A DNA stretch of 64,000 nucleotides from Sulfitobacter sp. THAF37 (GTDB taxonomy: Bacteria > Pseudomonadota > Alphaproteobacteria > Rhodobacterales > Rhodobacteraceae): assembly GCF_009363555.1 (NCBI RefSeq), contig NZ_CP045372.1, positions 1,561,501 to 1,625,500 of the forward strand. Direction: 5' to 3'. The notes under the pieces are model-generated. The model had not been told where the DNA came from and made no database searches. It saw only the letters and a list, made by a program, of their open reading frames with translations. Position numbers and translations under genes: made by a program. Position 1 is the first letter of the stretch. Each line of letters begins with the position of its first letter. Of this stretch, positions 8,276-17,714 are shown one piece after another.

Positions 8276-9610
8276 ATGGCCGCCGATACCGTCACCCGTT
8301 TCGCCCCTTCCCCCACCGGTTACATCCACGTTGGCAACCTGCGCACGGCGCTGATGAACTATCTCATCGCGCGCAAGGCGGGCGGCACCTTCATCCTGCG
8401 CATCGACGACACCGATCCCGAGCGGTCGAAGGAAGAATATGTCGACGGCATCAAGCAGGATCTGACCTGGCTGGGGCTGGAATGGGACCGGGTGGAACGC
8501 CAGTCGGAACGGCTGGACCGGTATCACGCCGCCGCTGACGAACTGCGCGCCAAGGGCCGGTTCTACGAGGCGTTCGAGACCCCGACGGAGCTGGACCTGA
8601 AGCGCAAGAAACAGCTGAACATGGGCAAACCGCCGGTCTATGACCGCGCGGCGCTGTCCCTGACAGACGCGCAGAAGGACGACCTGCGTGCCGAGCGGGG
8701 CAATGGCGTCTGGCGTTTCAAGCTGGACCAGAGCCGGATCGAATGGGCCGACGGTATCCTGGGCGATATTTCCATCGACGCGGCCAGCGTCAGCGACCCG
8801 GTGCTGATCCGGGGCGACGGACAGATCCTGTACACGCTGGCGTCGGTCGTGGACGACACCGACATGGGCGTGACCCATGTGGTGCGCGGATCGGACCATG
8901 TGACCAACACAGCCACGCAGATCCAGATCATGCAGGCGCTGGGGCACGATCACCCCGCCTTTGCCCACCATTCGCTGCTGACCGGTCCCCAGGGCGAGGC
9001 GCTGAGCAAGCGGCTGGGCACCCTGGCGCTGCGCGATCTGCGCGAACAGGGCGTCGAACCCTTTGCCCTGCTCAGTCTGATGGCGCGGCTGGGGTCGTCG
9101 GACCCGGTAGAGCTGCGGACAGACATGGCAACGCTGATCGACGGCTTCGACATCGAACGCTTCGGCACTGCCCCGACCAAGTTCGACGTGCGGGACCTGT
9201 TCCCGCTGACGGGCCGTTACCTGCAGACCCGCCCGGTCGAGGATGTCGCGGGCACGATTGCCGACATCGGCGTGCCAGAGGATCAGGCCGCGCGATTCTG
9301 GTCCGTCACCCGCGAGAACATCGAAACGCTGCATGACCTCAAACCCTGGTGGGAAATGTTCCGCGACGGTGCCGATCCGGTGATCGAGGACGGCGACGAG
9401 GCCTTTGTCGCCGAAGCCATGGCGATGCTGCCCGAGATGCCCTTTGACGAAACCACCTGGTCCAGCTGGACGGCCGAGGTCAAGGAAAAGACCGGGCGCA
9501 AGGGGCGCGCCCTGTTCCGGCCCCTGCGGCTGGCGCTGACCGGACAGGAACACGGCCCCGAGATGGCCAATGTCATGCCGCTGCTGCGGGTCGTGAAGGC
9601 GCGCGGGTGA
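8276..9610 (+). CDS. gltX: Glutamate--tRNA ligase
   Basis: A 444-residue class I aminoacyl-tRNA synthetase that charges tRNA-Glu (and possibly tRNA-Gln in organisms using transamidation). The HIGH-type motif is FAPSPTGYIHVGN near the N-terminus, with LRIDDTDPERS after it. The KMSKS-type motif is ALSKRLG at about residue 242. Length and motifs match the shorter of the two GluRS types often found in alphaproteobacteria. AAGGAG is positioned 5 bases before the ATG. Its 5' leader contains or abuts the structured inverted-repeat element. A MATE transporter follows after 54 bases on the same strand. Confidence 0.94.
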   Translation: MAADTVTRFAPSPTGYIHVGNLRTALMNYLIARKAGGTFILRIDDTDPERSKEEYVDGIKQDLTWLGLEWDRVERQSERLDRYHAAADELRAKGRFYEAFETPTELDLKRKKQLNMGKPPVYDRAALSLTDAQKDDLRAERGNGVWRFKLDQSRIEWADGILGDISIDAASVSDPVLIRGDGQILYTLASVVDDTDMGVTHVVRGSDHVTNTATQIQIMQALGHDHPAFAHHSLLTGPQGEALSKRLGTLALRDLREQGVEPFALLSLMARLGSSDPVELRTDMATLIDGFDIERFGTAPTKFDVRDLFPLTGRYLQTRPVEDVAGTIADIGVPEDQAARFWSVTRENIETLHDLKPWWEMFRDGADPVIEDGDEAFVAEAMAMLPEMPFDETTWSSWTAEVKEKTGRKGRALFRPLRLALTGQEHGPEMANVMPLLRVVKARG

Positions 9611-9664
9611 TGACCGGCCTGCAGGCTGACCACGTCCTGCAGGATAGACGACGCCGGACCCACG

Positions 9665-11065
9665 ATGGCTGACGGCGCGCAGGCAAAGTTCCTCACCGGG
9701 AACCTTTTCGTGCACGTGGCGGTCATGGCGCTGACCTCGTCCATCGGACTGATGGCTGTGTTCCTGGTCGACTTCGTCGACATGATCTTCATCTCGATGC
9801 TGGGCAAATCCGAACTCGCGGCGGCGGTGGGATATGCCGGCGCGATCCTGTTCTTCACCGCCTCTTTCGGGATCGGCATGGGCATCGCGGCAGGCGCGCT
9901 GGTGGCCCGGGCGCTGGGGGCGAACAACCTCGTGCTGGCACGCGAAAGGTCGACCCACGCGTTGCTCTACGGTCTGATGTTCGGGATCGTCTTCTCCATC
10001 GGGGTCTGGCTTGCGTTGCCCGGGCTGGTGGCGATGCTCGGGGCCCGCGGCGAAACCGCCGGGCAGGCCGTGCATTTTCTGCAGATCGTGGTGCCGTCGG
10101 TCCCGTTTCTCATGGTGGGGATGATGGGGTCGGCCATCCTGCGGGCCCATGGCGACGCGCGGCGGGCAATGATGGCGACCATCGTGGGCGGCATCGTCAA
10201 CGCCGCGCTGGACCCGATCCTGATCTTCGGGCTGGACCTCGAACTGACCGGTGCCGCCATCGCCTCCTTTGTTGCGCGCGTGGCGATTGCCGCCGTGGCG
10301 ATCTGGTCCCTGATCAGGGTCTATGACGCGCTGGTGATGCCCCGGTTCAGGGGGATGCTGCGCGACTTTACCCCCGTTGTCGCCATCGCCTTTCCGACCA
10401 TCCTTGCGCAAATCGCCACACCGGTGGGGCAGGCCTATATCACCCGTGTCATGGCCGATTACGGCGAGGACGCGGTGGCGGGCATGGCCGTCGTGGCGCG
10501 GCTGATGCCGGTGGCCTTTGCCGTGGTCTTTGCGCTGTCGGGGGCGGTGGGGCCGATCATCGGCCAGAACTACGGCGCGGGCGACCTGGCGCGGGTCCGG
10601 CGTGGCTTCACGGCGGCGATCCTGTTTGTCGCGCTGGTGATCCTGACCGTGTCGGCCCTGTTGTTCGCCTGCCGTGCGCCGATTGCGGATCTGTTCGGTG
10701 CGACCGGCATCGCACGCGACCTGATCTACCTGTTCTGCGGCCCGCTGTCGCTGGCGTTCTTCTTTCCCGGCGTGCTGTTCGTGGCGAATGCCGTGTTCAA
10801 CAACCTGGGCCAGCCGTTCCTGTCTACCGTCACCAACTGGGGCCGCAACGCGGTGGCGCTGATCCCGCTGGTCTGGCTTTGCGCGGCCATCGGGGGCGCG
10901 CCCGGTGTGCTGATCGGGCAGGCGCTGGCCGGGGTCGTCTTTGGTGTCGTGGCCTGGATCATGGCGCTGCGCTGCATCGCGCGCGGTGGCAAACCCGAAG
11001 GCCGGGGCAAGGAAATCTTTGGACGTGAGGGCCGCCTGATGACCCTATTCCACGCGCGCCGATAG
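9665..11065 (+). CDS. MATE family multidrug/cation antiporter
   Basis: A 466-residue inner-membrane protein with about 12 hydrophobic segments in two related halves, beginning with a short hydrophilic stretch and a first segment around residues 15-35. It belongs to the MATE superfamily (Na+- or H+-coupled export of drugs or metabolites). No clear Shine-Dalgarno precedes the ATG; it may be coupled to a 20-codon frame that starts at the gltX stop (9610) and ends across the MATE start codon. The 3' end overlaps the convergent gamma-glutamylcyclotransferase by 21 bases. Substrate unknown. Confidence 0.88.
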   Translation: MADGAQAKFLTGNLFVHVAVMALTSSIGLMAVFLVDFVDMIFISMLGKSELAAAVGYAGAILFFTASFGIGMGIAAGALVARALGANNLVLARERSTHALLYGLMFGIVFSIGVWLALPGLVAMLGARGETAGQAVHFLQIVVPSVPFLMVGMMGSAILRAHGDARRAMMATIVGGIVNAALDPILIFGLDLELTGAAIASFVARVAIAAVAIWSLIRVYDALVMPRFRGMLRDFTPVVAIAFPTILAQIATPVGQAYITRVMADYGEDAVAGMAVVARLMPVAFAVVFALSGAVGPIIGQNYGAGDLARVRRGFTAAILFVALVILTVSALLFACRAPIADLFGATGIARDLIYLFCGPLSLAFFFPGVLFVANAVFNNLGQPFLSTVTNWGRNAVALIPLVWLCAAIGGAPGVLIGQALAGVVFGVVAWIMALRCIARGGKPEGRGKEIFGREGRLMTLFHARR

Positions 11066-11599
11066 CCGCGCGAGGTGGCTGTCCACCAGTGCCGTCTCCT
11101 GTGCCGACAGCACCTTGTGCCGGGGATAGCGGGGTGCCGCGCGGTCGTTCAGCACCGGCGTATCCCAGCCGTCCGTCGTGTCGAAGAAATCCTGCACGCC
11201 CGCTTCGCCGAATTCGTGCAAAAACCCCTGCACCACCACGTCGAGATAGCTGAGCAGGATGGCGTGGTCGCCCGGTACGCCCGTGTCGGAGGGCGGCACC
11301 GCGTAATGCGCGATGTCCGGCGCCGGGCTGATGGGGTGGATCACCGCCCCGCCCGAGGACAGGCGCGCATAGCCCGCCTCGCGCGCGTCCAGCGCCGCCC
11401 AGTCTGCCCCCGGCACCGCTGCGATCAGCCCGTCGATGGTGGTGCCGGGGTCTTCCACGACGCTGAGGAACACCAGATCTCGTACCGCCGTGCGCACCCA
11501 GCTGCGCCGCCAGCCGCGCAATCGCGCGGGATGGGCATCGGGATAACTGTGGGTCTGGCGGTTTACGAGGCTGCCATAGCCAAAGAAATAGGGGATCAT
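11045..11599 (-). CDS. Gamma-glutamylcyclotransferase-fold protein
   Basis: A 184-residue protein starting MIPYFFGYGSLVN, the phosphate-binding-like YGSL loop that marks the gamma-glutamylcyclotransferase/AIG2 fold. A later LDAREAGYARL segment carries the glutamate expected for catalysis in family members, which release 5-oxoproline from gamma-glutamyl compounds. The start at 11599 is chosen because the fold begins there; the frame is open 47 codons further upstream through riboswitch-overlapping DNA. It overlaps the MATE gene tail to tail. Its upstream region abuts the glycine riboswitch of the divergent gcv operon. Exact substrate unknown. Confidence 0.8.
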   Translation of the reverse strand: MIPYFFGYGSLVNRQTHSYPDAHPARLRGWRRSWVRTAVRDLVFLSVVEDPGTTIDGLIAAVPGADWAALDAREAGYARLSSGGAVIHPISPAPDIAHYAVPPSDTGVPGDHAILLSYLDVVVQGFLHEFGEAGVQDFFDTTDGWDTPVLNDRAAPRYPRHKVLSAQETALVDSHLARLSARVE

Positions 11600-11704
11600 A
11601 TGCAGAAGGTCCGTTGGTATCGCGGGCAAAAGACCATTGTAGCCCGGCGCATGCAAGCCTGCTTGACGACCGGTCGGCCCCCGGCATACCAAAGGGCATC
11701 CGTC

Positions 11705-11851
11705 ACGGGAGAATCGGATCATCCGATGCCGAAGGAGCAACCGCCCCGGAAACTCTCAGGCACAGGGACCGTGCCGGATACCGACACTCTGGAGAGTGGT
11801 GCCAAGCGCATCCGCCGAAGGGATAACGATCTCAGGCGAAAGGACAGAGGG
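11705..11851 (+). promoter_or_regulatory. Tandem glycine riboswitch of the gcv operon
   Basis: Two consecutive aptamers are readable. The first spans about 11705-11772 and carries CCGAAGGAGCAACCGCC and AAACTCTCAGGCA. The second spans about 11786-11851 and carries CCGAAGGGATAACGATCTC and AGGCGAAAGGACAGAGG. These are hallmark conserved cores of the glycine riboswitch, which in most bacteria turns on glycine-cleavage genes when glycine is abundant. A linker of about 13 bases separates the aptamers, and the gcvT start lies 83 bases downstream, leaving room for an expression platform. Confidence 0.95.
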
Positions 11852-11934
11852 GGCATCTTGGACCGCAATGTGCGGGGGAAAGATGCCGTTTTGCTCCATC
11901 TGGACAACCGGCAGGAAGAAGAGGTGCCGCGCCG

Positions 11935-13059
11935 ATGGACGATCTGAAACATACACCGCTGTTCGATCTGCACGTGGAACTGGGCGCGAAAATGGTGCCC
12001 TTCGCCGGCTATGCCATGCCGGTGCAGTATCCGCTGGGGGTGATGAAGGAACACCAGCACACGCGCGAAGCGGCGGGCCTGTTCGACGTCAGCCACATGG
12101 GGCAGGTGATCCTCTCCGGCCCGTCATGGGATACGGTCGCCCGCGCCTTCGAGACGCTGGTGCCGATGGATGTGCTGGGTCTGGCTGACGGCAGGCAGAG
12201 GTACGGCTTTTTCACCAATGATGCGGGCGGGATAGAGGACGATCTGATGTTCGCCCGCCGTGGCGACGATCTTTTCGTGGTGGTCAATGCCGCCTGCAAG
12301 GACGCCGATATCGCCCGGATGAAGGCCGCGCTGGAACCCGATGTGACCGTGACGCCACTGACCGACCGTGCGCTGATCGCGGTGCAGGGCCCGGCGGCCG
12401 AAGGCGTGATCGCCGCGATGGACAGCCGCGCGGCGGAAATGGCCTTCATGGATGTGCGCGATCTGGAACTGGATGGCGCGCCGGTCTGGGCCTCCCGTTC
12501 CGGCTACACGGGCGAGGACGGCTTCGAAATCTCCGTCCCCGCCGACGCGGCGGAGCCGCTGGCAAGACGCCTTCTGGCGCAGGACGGGGTCGCCGCCATC
12601 GGCCTCGGCGCGCGGGATTCGCTGCGGCTGGAGGCGGGGCTGTGCCTTTACGGACACGACATCGACACGCAGACCACACCGGTCGAGGCCGCGCTGACCT
12701 GGGCGATCCAGAAAGTGCGCCGCCCGGGGGGCGACCGCGCCGGTGGCTATCCGGGCGCGAAGGTCGTGACAGATCAGATGACGCAGGGTGCGACGCGCAA
12801 ACGCGTCGGGCTGCAGCCCGAGGGGCGCGCGCCCATGCGCGAGGGCACCGAAATCTTCGACGCAGCCGAAGGCGGCAACCGCGTTGGCCAGGTCACATCC
12901 GGCGGTTTCGGTCCCAGCGTTGGGACACCGGTTGCGATGGGCTATGTAGAGGCGGGGCTGGCCGGGACCGGAACGCCCCTCTGGGGCGAGGTCAGGGGAA
13001 AACGGCTGGCGCTCGCCGTGGCGAAGCTGCCCTTCGTGGCGGCGAATTTCAAACGATGA
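11935..13059 (+). CDS. gcvT: Glycine cleavage system aminomethyltransferase (T protein)
   Basis: A 374-residue T protein that takes the aminomethyl group from lipoylated GcvH and transfers the methylene carbon to tetrahydrofolate, releasing ammonia. Family features are LFDLHVELGAKMVPFAGY at the N-terminus, FDVSHMGQ, YGFFTNDAGGIEDDLM and GLGARDSLRLEAGLCLYGHD, with the aspartate region involved in folate chemistry. It is the first gene of gcvT-gcvH-gcvP under the glycine riboswitch. Length is normal. Confidence 0.96.
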   Translation: MDDLKHTPLFDLHVELGAKMVPFAGYAMPVQYPLGVMKEHQHTREAAGLFDVSHMGQVILSGPSWDTVARAFETLVPMDVLGLADGRQRYGFFTNDAGGIEDDLMFARRGDDLFVVVNAACKDADIARMKAALEPDVTVTPLTDRALIAVQGPAAEGVIAAMDSRAAEMAFMDVRDLELDGAPVWASRSGYTGEDGFEISVPADAAEPLARRLLAQDGVAAIGLGARDSLRLEAGLCLYGHDIDTQTTPVEAALTWAIQKVRRPGGDRAGGYPGAKVVTDQMTQGATRKRVGLQPEGRAPMREGTEIFDAAEGGNRVGQVTSGGFGPSVGTPVAMGYVEAGLAGTGTPLWGEVRGKRLALAVAKLPFVAANFKR

Positions 13060-13078
13060 AGTCAACAGGGAAGACACA

Positions 13079-13438
13079 ATGAAGTTTACTGAAGAACATG
13101 AATGGCTGCGCGAGGAAGACGGCGAAATGGTGATCGGCATCACCATCCACGCGGCAGAGCAGCTTGGCGACGTGGTGTTCGTCGAATTGCCCGAGGAAGG
13201 CACCGTGGTCAGCAAGGACGATGAGGTCGTGGTGATCGAAAGCGTCAAGGCGGCGTCGGACATTCTTGCGCCCGTGGATGGCGAAATCACCGAAGTGAAC
13301 AGCGCATTGGCCGACAACCCCAGCCTCGTGAACGAGGATCCGCAGGGCGACGCCTGGTTCTTCAAGATGAAGATCAGCGATCCATCCCAGATGGACGAAT
13401 TCATGGACGAAGCCGGGTACCAGCAATTCATCGGCTGA
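13079..13438 (+). CDS. gcvH: Glycine cleavage system H protein
   Basis: A 119-residue lipoyl carrier that shuttles the aminomethyl intermediate between GcvP, GcvT and the L protein. The lipoylation site is Lys57 in ESVKAAS, in the usual hammerhead beta-turn. AGGGA precedes the ATG by 7 bases. It lies 19 bases after gcvT in the same operon. No L protein (dihydrolipoamide dehydrogenase) is encoded here; it is usually shared with 2-oxoacid dehydrogenases elsewhere. Confidence 0.97.
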   Translation: MKFTEEHEWLREEDGEMVIGITIHAAEQLGDVVFVELPEEGTVVSKDDEVVVIESVKAASDILAPVDGEITEVNSALADNPSLVNEDPQGDAWFFKMKISDPSQMDEFMDEAGYQQFIG

Positions 13439-13505
13439 CCCGGACCCGCACGCCGGACCCTCCGGCCGGGGTTATTTGACTGCCAGAAAGAACGAGGATG
13501 TCGCG

Positions 13506-16352
13506 ATGAGCTTCAAGCCGACCGAATACCTGCCCTATGATTTTGCCAACCGCCGACACATCGGGCCGTCACCGGCGGAGATGTCGGAGATGCTGAAAGT
13601 TGTGGGCGCCGATTCGCTCGACGCGCTCATCGACGACACCCTGCCCAAGGGCATCCGCATGAAGGGGACGCTCGATTTCGGCAAGGCCAAGTCGGAGCGC
13701 GAGGTGTTGGAGCATCTGCGCAAGGTGGCGTCCAGGAACAAGGTCCTGACCAGCCTGATCGGCCAGGGCTATCACGGCACCGTCACGCCGCCCGCGATCC
13801 AGCGCAACATCCTGGAAAACCCGGCCTGGTATACCGCCTATACCCCCTACCAGCCCGAAATCAGCCAGGGGCGGCTTGAGGCATTGCTGAACTTCCAGAC
13901 CATGGTCAGCGACCTGACAGGCCTGGAAATCGCAAACGCCTCCTTGCTGGACGAGGCGACCGCCTGTGCCGAGGCGATGACCATGGCGCAGCGGGTCTCC
14001 AAGTCAAAGGCGGTCAAGTTCTTCGTGGACCGCGACTGTCATCCCCAGAACATCGCGGTGATGAAGACCCGCGCGGAACCGCTGGGTATCGAGGTTGTCG
14101 TGGGCGACCCGGCCAAGATGGACGCATCCGAGGTCTTCGGCGCGATCTTCCAGTATCCGGGCACCTATGGCCACGTGCGCGACTTTACCGACAGCATCGC
14201 GGCCCTGCACGAGCACAAGGGCATCGGCATCGTCTCGGCCGATCCGATGTCGCTGACGCTGCTCAAGGAACCGGGCGCGATGGGGGCGGACATCGCCGTC
14301 GGCAGCACGCAGCGGTTCGGGGTGCCCGAAGGCTATGGCGGGCCGCATGCCGCCTACATGGCGTGCAGGGACGCCTACAAACGCGCCATGCCGGGCCGTA
14401 TCGTCGGTGTTTCGATCGACGCGCATGGCAACCGCGCCTACCGTCTGTCCCTGCAAACCCGCGAACAGCACATCCGCCGTGAGAAAGCGACCAGCAACGT
14501 CTGCACCGCTCAGGCCCTGCTGGCGGTCATGGCGTCCATGTACGCGGTGTTCCATGGCCCCGAGGGGCTGAAGGCCATCGCGCAGCGCATCCATCGCAAG
14601 ACCGTTCGTCTGGCCCGCGGATTGGAAGAAGCGGGCTTCAAGGTGGATCCGCAGGCGTTCTTCGACACCATCACGGTGGACGTGGGGCCGCTGCAGGCGG
14701 CGGTGATGAAATCGGCGGTGGACGAGGGGATCAACCTGCGCCGGGTGGGGGAGTTCCGGGTCGGCATTTCGCTCGATGAACGGACCCAGCCTTCCACCAT
14801 CGAGGCGATCTGGCGGGCCTTCGGCATCGTCAAGAAAGACAGCGATTTCACCCCGGAATACCGCGTGCCCGAAGAGATGCTGCGCACCTCGGATTATCTG
14901 ACGCACCCGATCTTTCACATGAACCGGGCCGAGACCGAGATGATGCGCTACATGCGCCGTCTGGCGGATCGGGACCTGGCGCTGGACCGCGCGATGATTC
15001 CGCTCGGCTCCTGCACGATGAAGCTGAACGCCGCCGCCGAGATGATGCCGGTCAGCTGGCGGGAATTCTCGTTGATCCACCCCTACGCGCCCGCCGATCA
15101 GGCCCTGGGGTACAAGGAAATGATCGACGACCTGTCGGCCAAACTCTGCGATATCACCGGCTACGATGCGATCTCGATGCAGCCCAATTCGGGGGCGCAG
15201 GGGGAATATGCGGGGCTTCTGACCATCGCCGCCTATCACGAGGCGCAGGGCCAGGGACACCGCAAGATCTGCCTGATCCCGATGAGCGCGCACGGCACGA
15301 ACCCCGCCAGCGCACAGATGGTGGGCTGGAAGGTGGTCGTGGTGAAATCGGCGGCCAATGGCGACATTGATCTGGACGATTTCCGCGCCAAGGCCGAGGC
15401 CGCGGGCGACGATCTTGCGGCCTGCATGATCACCTACCCTTCGACGCATGGCGTGTTCGAAGAGACGGTGAACGAGGTCACGAAGATCACGCATGAATTC
15501 GGCGGGCAGGTCTATATCGACGGGGCCAACATGAACGCCATGGTGGGCCTCAGCCGCCCCGGTGATCTGGGCGGCGACGTGAGCCACCTGAACCTGCACA
15601 AGACGTTCTGCATCCCGCACGGCGGCGGAGGTCCCGGCATGGGGCCGATCGGCGTCAAATCGCATCTGACGCCGCATCTGCCGGGTGATCCGAACGGGGG
15701 CGGCGCGGCGGTCTCGGCGGCGCCCTACGGCTCGCCCTCGCTGCTGCCGATCTCCTGGTCCTATTGCCTGATGATGGGCGGCGAAGGGCTGACTCAGGCC
15801 ACGCGGGTCGCGATCCTGAACGCGAACTATATCGCCAAGCGGCTCGAAGGCGCGTTTGACGTGCTTTACAAGGGGCCGACGGGCCGGGTCGCGCATGAGT
15901 GCATCGTCGATGTGCGTCCCTATGATGACAGCGCCGGGGTGACGGTGGATGACATTGCAAAGCGCCTGATCGACTGCGGCTTCCACGCGCCGACCATGTC
16001 CTGGCCCGTGGCGGGGACATTGATGGTTGAGCCGACGGAGTCGGAAACCAAGGCAGAGCTGGACCGCTTCTGCGACGCGATGCTGGCGATCCGGGACGAG
16101 ATTGCCGCGATCGAGGCGGGCGACATGCCGCGCGAGAACAACCCGCTCAAGAATGCGCCCCACACGGTCGAGGATCTGGTCGTGGACTGGGGCGACCGGC
16201 CCTACAGCCGCGAGCAGGGCTGTTTCCCGCCGGGGGCCTTCCGGGTGGACAAGTACTGGCCGCCGGTCAACCGGGTGGACAATGTCCATGGCGACCGGAA
16301 CCTGATCTGCACCTGCCCGCCCCTTGAGGACTACGCCGAAGCGGCGGAGTAG
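13506..16352 (+). CDS. gcvP: Glycine dehydrogenase (decarboxylating), P protein
   Basis: A 948-residue single-chain P protein; the two halves that are separate in some bacteria are fused here. It decarboxylates glycine with pyridoxal phosphate and passes the aminomethyl group to GcvH. The N-terminal half begins RRHIGPS, and the PLP-lysine motif is [16 protein letters not shown] in the C-terminal half. I chose the ATG at 13506 with GAGG upstream over a TTG ten codons earlier. Last gene of the riboswitch-controlled operon. About 230 bases of plain intergenic DNA separate it from the palindromic element. Confidence 0.97.
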   Translation: MSFKPTEYLPYDFANRRHIGPSPAEMSEMLKVVGADSLDALIDDTLPKGIRMKGTLDFGKAKSEREVLEHLRKVASRNKVLTSLIGQGYHGTVTPPAIQRNILENPAWYTAYTPYQPEISQGRLEALLNFQTMVSDLTGLEIANASLLDEATACAEAMTMAQRVSKSKAVKFFVDRDCHPQNIAVMKTRAEPLGIEVVVGDPAKMDASEVFGAIFQYPGTYGHVRDFTDSIAALHEHKGIGIVSADPMSLTLLKEPGAMGADIAVGSTQRFGVPEGYGGPHAAYMACRDAYKRAMPGRIVGVSIDAHGNRAYRLSLQTREQHIRREKATSNVCTAQALLAVMASMYAVFHGPEGLKAIAQRIHRKTVRLARGLEEAGFKVDPQAFFDTITVDVGPLQAAVMKSAVDEGINLRRVGEFRVGISLDERTQPSTIEAIWRAFGIVKKDSDFTPEYRVPEEMLRTSDYLTHPIFHMNRAETEMMRYMRRLADRDLALDRAMIPLGSCTMKLNAAAEMMPVSWREFSLIHPYAPADQALGYKEMIDDLSAKLCDITGYDAISMQPNSGAQGEYAGLLTIAAYHEAQGQGHRKICLIPMSAHGTNPASAQMVGWKVVVVKSAANGDIDLDDFRAKAEAAGDDLAACMITYPSTHGVFEETVNEVTKITHEFGGQVYIDGANMNAMVGLSRPGDLGGDVSHLNLHKTFCIPHGGGGPGMGPIGVKSHLTPHLPGDPNGGGAAVSAAPYGSPSLLPISWSYCLMMGGEGLTQATRVAILNANYIAKRLEGAFDVLYKGPTGRVAHECIVDVRPYDDSAGVTVDDIAKRLIDCGFHAPTMSWPVAGTLMVEPTESETKAELDRFCDAMLAIRDEIAAIEAGDMPRENNPLKNAPHTVEDLVVDWGDRPYSREQGCFPPGAFRVDKYWPPVNRVDNVHGDRNLICTCPPLEDYAEAAE

Positions 16353-16579
16353 CCAGAACACCGACCGGTTGTCTCGTTCCTGTGGGAAAAAACGGCCACC
16401 CGAGGGGCCAGCCCTTTTCATCGCGTGTTGCAACTCATGGCCGAAATGCCTGCGGGCATGACGCTATGTCCAACAAAGTCTCCCGAAGCAAAATTCGGGA
16501 GACTTCTGCGCCGAAGGTCGGCATTGCGGACTTTGCTGCCGTTGCGATAGCGCGGTGCCTGTTCCACAAGCATCCGCCC

Positions 16580-16725
16580 GGCGCCAGCCGGGCATCGCCC
16601 GACCTCCCCCCGGAGGGCGATTTTGCAACATTTGCCACCACATCACCCGCCTGCTAGTTTGAAACGACTCTCACCACTTATTGGCTTGGAACGCCCTCCA
16701 GCTCGGGCGATACCCGGCTGGCGCC
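16580..16725. repeat. Palindromic intergenic element, copy A (about 146 bp)
   Basis: The 414-base gap between gcvP and the inositol-phosphatase gene contains a long imperfect palindrome. The outer arms at 16580-16602 and 16703-16725 pair over 23 bp with one mismatch; the inner arms GGAGGGCG (16612-16619) and CGCCCTCC (16692-16699) pair over 8 bp. The arms recur at 60281-60425 with the same spacing but an unrelated central sequence of about 70 bases. No gene is visible in the gap. Such elements resemble REP/BIME-type or MITE-like repeats. Confidence 0.7.
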
Positions 16726-16766
16726 TCATGTCACTTTGGTCTCATTGCGGGCAGGTCCGTCCGGTC

Positions 16767-17639
16767 CTACAGGTCCGCGTCGTTCAGGAATTTGAATGCC
16801 TTGGCCAGCCGGTTCCAGGTTGCCTTGTCCGGCGCCGCCAGAAGGTGCCCGCTGCGCAAGGTGGCGGTGTAGTCTTCGCCTGACAGCATCTGCACATATC
16901 CGCCCGCTTGCTGGCAGATCAGTACACCAGCGGCATGGTCCCACGGGTTCAGGCTTTCGGTCAGGACAAAGTCGACATGACCCTGCGCGAGCATCCGGTA
17001 CTCATGGGCCGAGCAGCGCAGGCTGCCCACCCAGCCGAAATCGGGAAGCTTCGATGCCAGCTTCTGCCGCCGCGCGTGATCGAACAGGTAAAGCGGGACA
17101 TAGCCGGAAAGCCCTGCCAGTTCACCGCCCTGGCTGGCCTGCAGATCTCGGGTCACGCCGGAGGGATGTTGCATCTGGGCGGGGCCCTGATCGTCTGCAA
17201 TGACCCAATCGTCCATCACCGGGTCATAGATTAGCCCGAAGGCCGGTTTGCCGTACCGCGTGACCGCAAGGATGATGCCGAACACCGACAGCCCCCGCGC
17301 ATAATTCCAGGTGCCGTCGATCGGGTCGATGATGAAACACAGCGGCGCGTCCGCGATCTTGTCCAGCAGGCTGGCATCGGCGGACACCGCTTCCTCGCCG
17401 ATCACGAGCGCACCGGGAAAGGCCATATGCAGGGCGCGGGTGATCATCGCCTCTGCTGCCGTGTCTGCAATCGTCACCAGGTCGTCCGGCCCCGACTTCG
17501 TGGCGATGTCGGCGGCGTTCAGCCCGCGGAAACGCGGCATGATCTCGGTTTTTGCGGCGCGGCGCAGGATGTTGATCACATTGTTGCGCTGGGCGCGGCT
17601 CAGGGCGGGGGCGCGGTTGGCGGGCAGATTGTCAGGCAT
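16767..17639 (-). CDS. Inositol monophosphatase family protein
   Basis: A 290-residue Mg2+-dependent phosphatase of the inositol monophosphatase superfamily. Metal-binding motifs are GEEAV, DPIDGTWNYARGL and WDHAAGVLICQQAGG, in the expected order. Family members hydrolyse inositol phosphates, histidinol phosphate, fructose bisphosphate or PAPS, and the sequence alone does not decide among them. AAGGAG stands 6 bases before the ATG. The next gene on the same strand is the downstream end of ybbAP, 75 bases upstream, so it may share its transcript. Confidence 0.88.
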   Translation of the reverse strand: MPDNLPANRAPALSRAQRNNVINILRRAAKTEIMPRFRGLNAADIATKSGPDDLVTIADTAAEAMITRALHMAFPGALVIGEEAVSADASLLDKIADAPLCFIIDPIDGTWNYARGLSVFGIILAVTRYGKPAFGLIYDPVMDDWVIADDQGPAQMQHPSGVTRDLQASQGGELAGLSGYVPLYLFDHARRQKLASKLPDFGWVGSLRCSAHEYRMLAQGHVDFVLTESLNPWDHAAGVLICQQAGGYVQMLSGEDYTATLRSGHLLAAPDKATWNRLAKAFKFLNDADL

Positions 17640-17714
17640 TGTCGCTCCTTTGTATTCTGGCGCTGACTTGCCCGATCCGCCGGGGGATGTGCAAGCCGGG
17701 TCCGGACCATTGCG

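Noticed and set aside
9610-9672. 20-codon frame between gltX and the MATE gene
   Set aside because: Too short to support; may matter only for coupling.
8189-10411. 740-codon antisense frame across gltX and the MATE gene
   Set aside because: No domain, His/Gln/Arg-rich shadow composition, opposite two recognisable genes.
14004-16433. 809-codon open frame antisense to gcvP
   Set aside because: High GC makes long antisense frames common; gcvP in the other strand has full family motifs.
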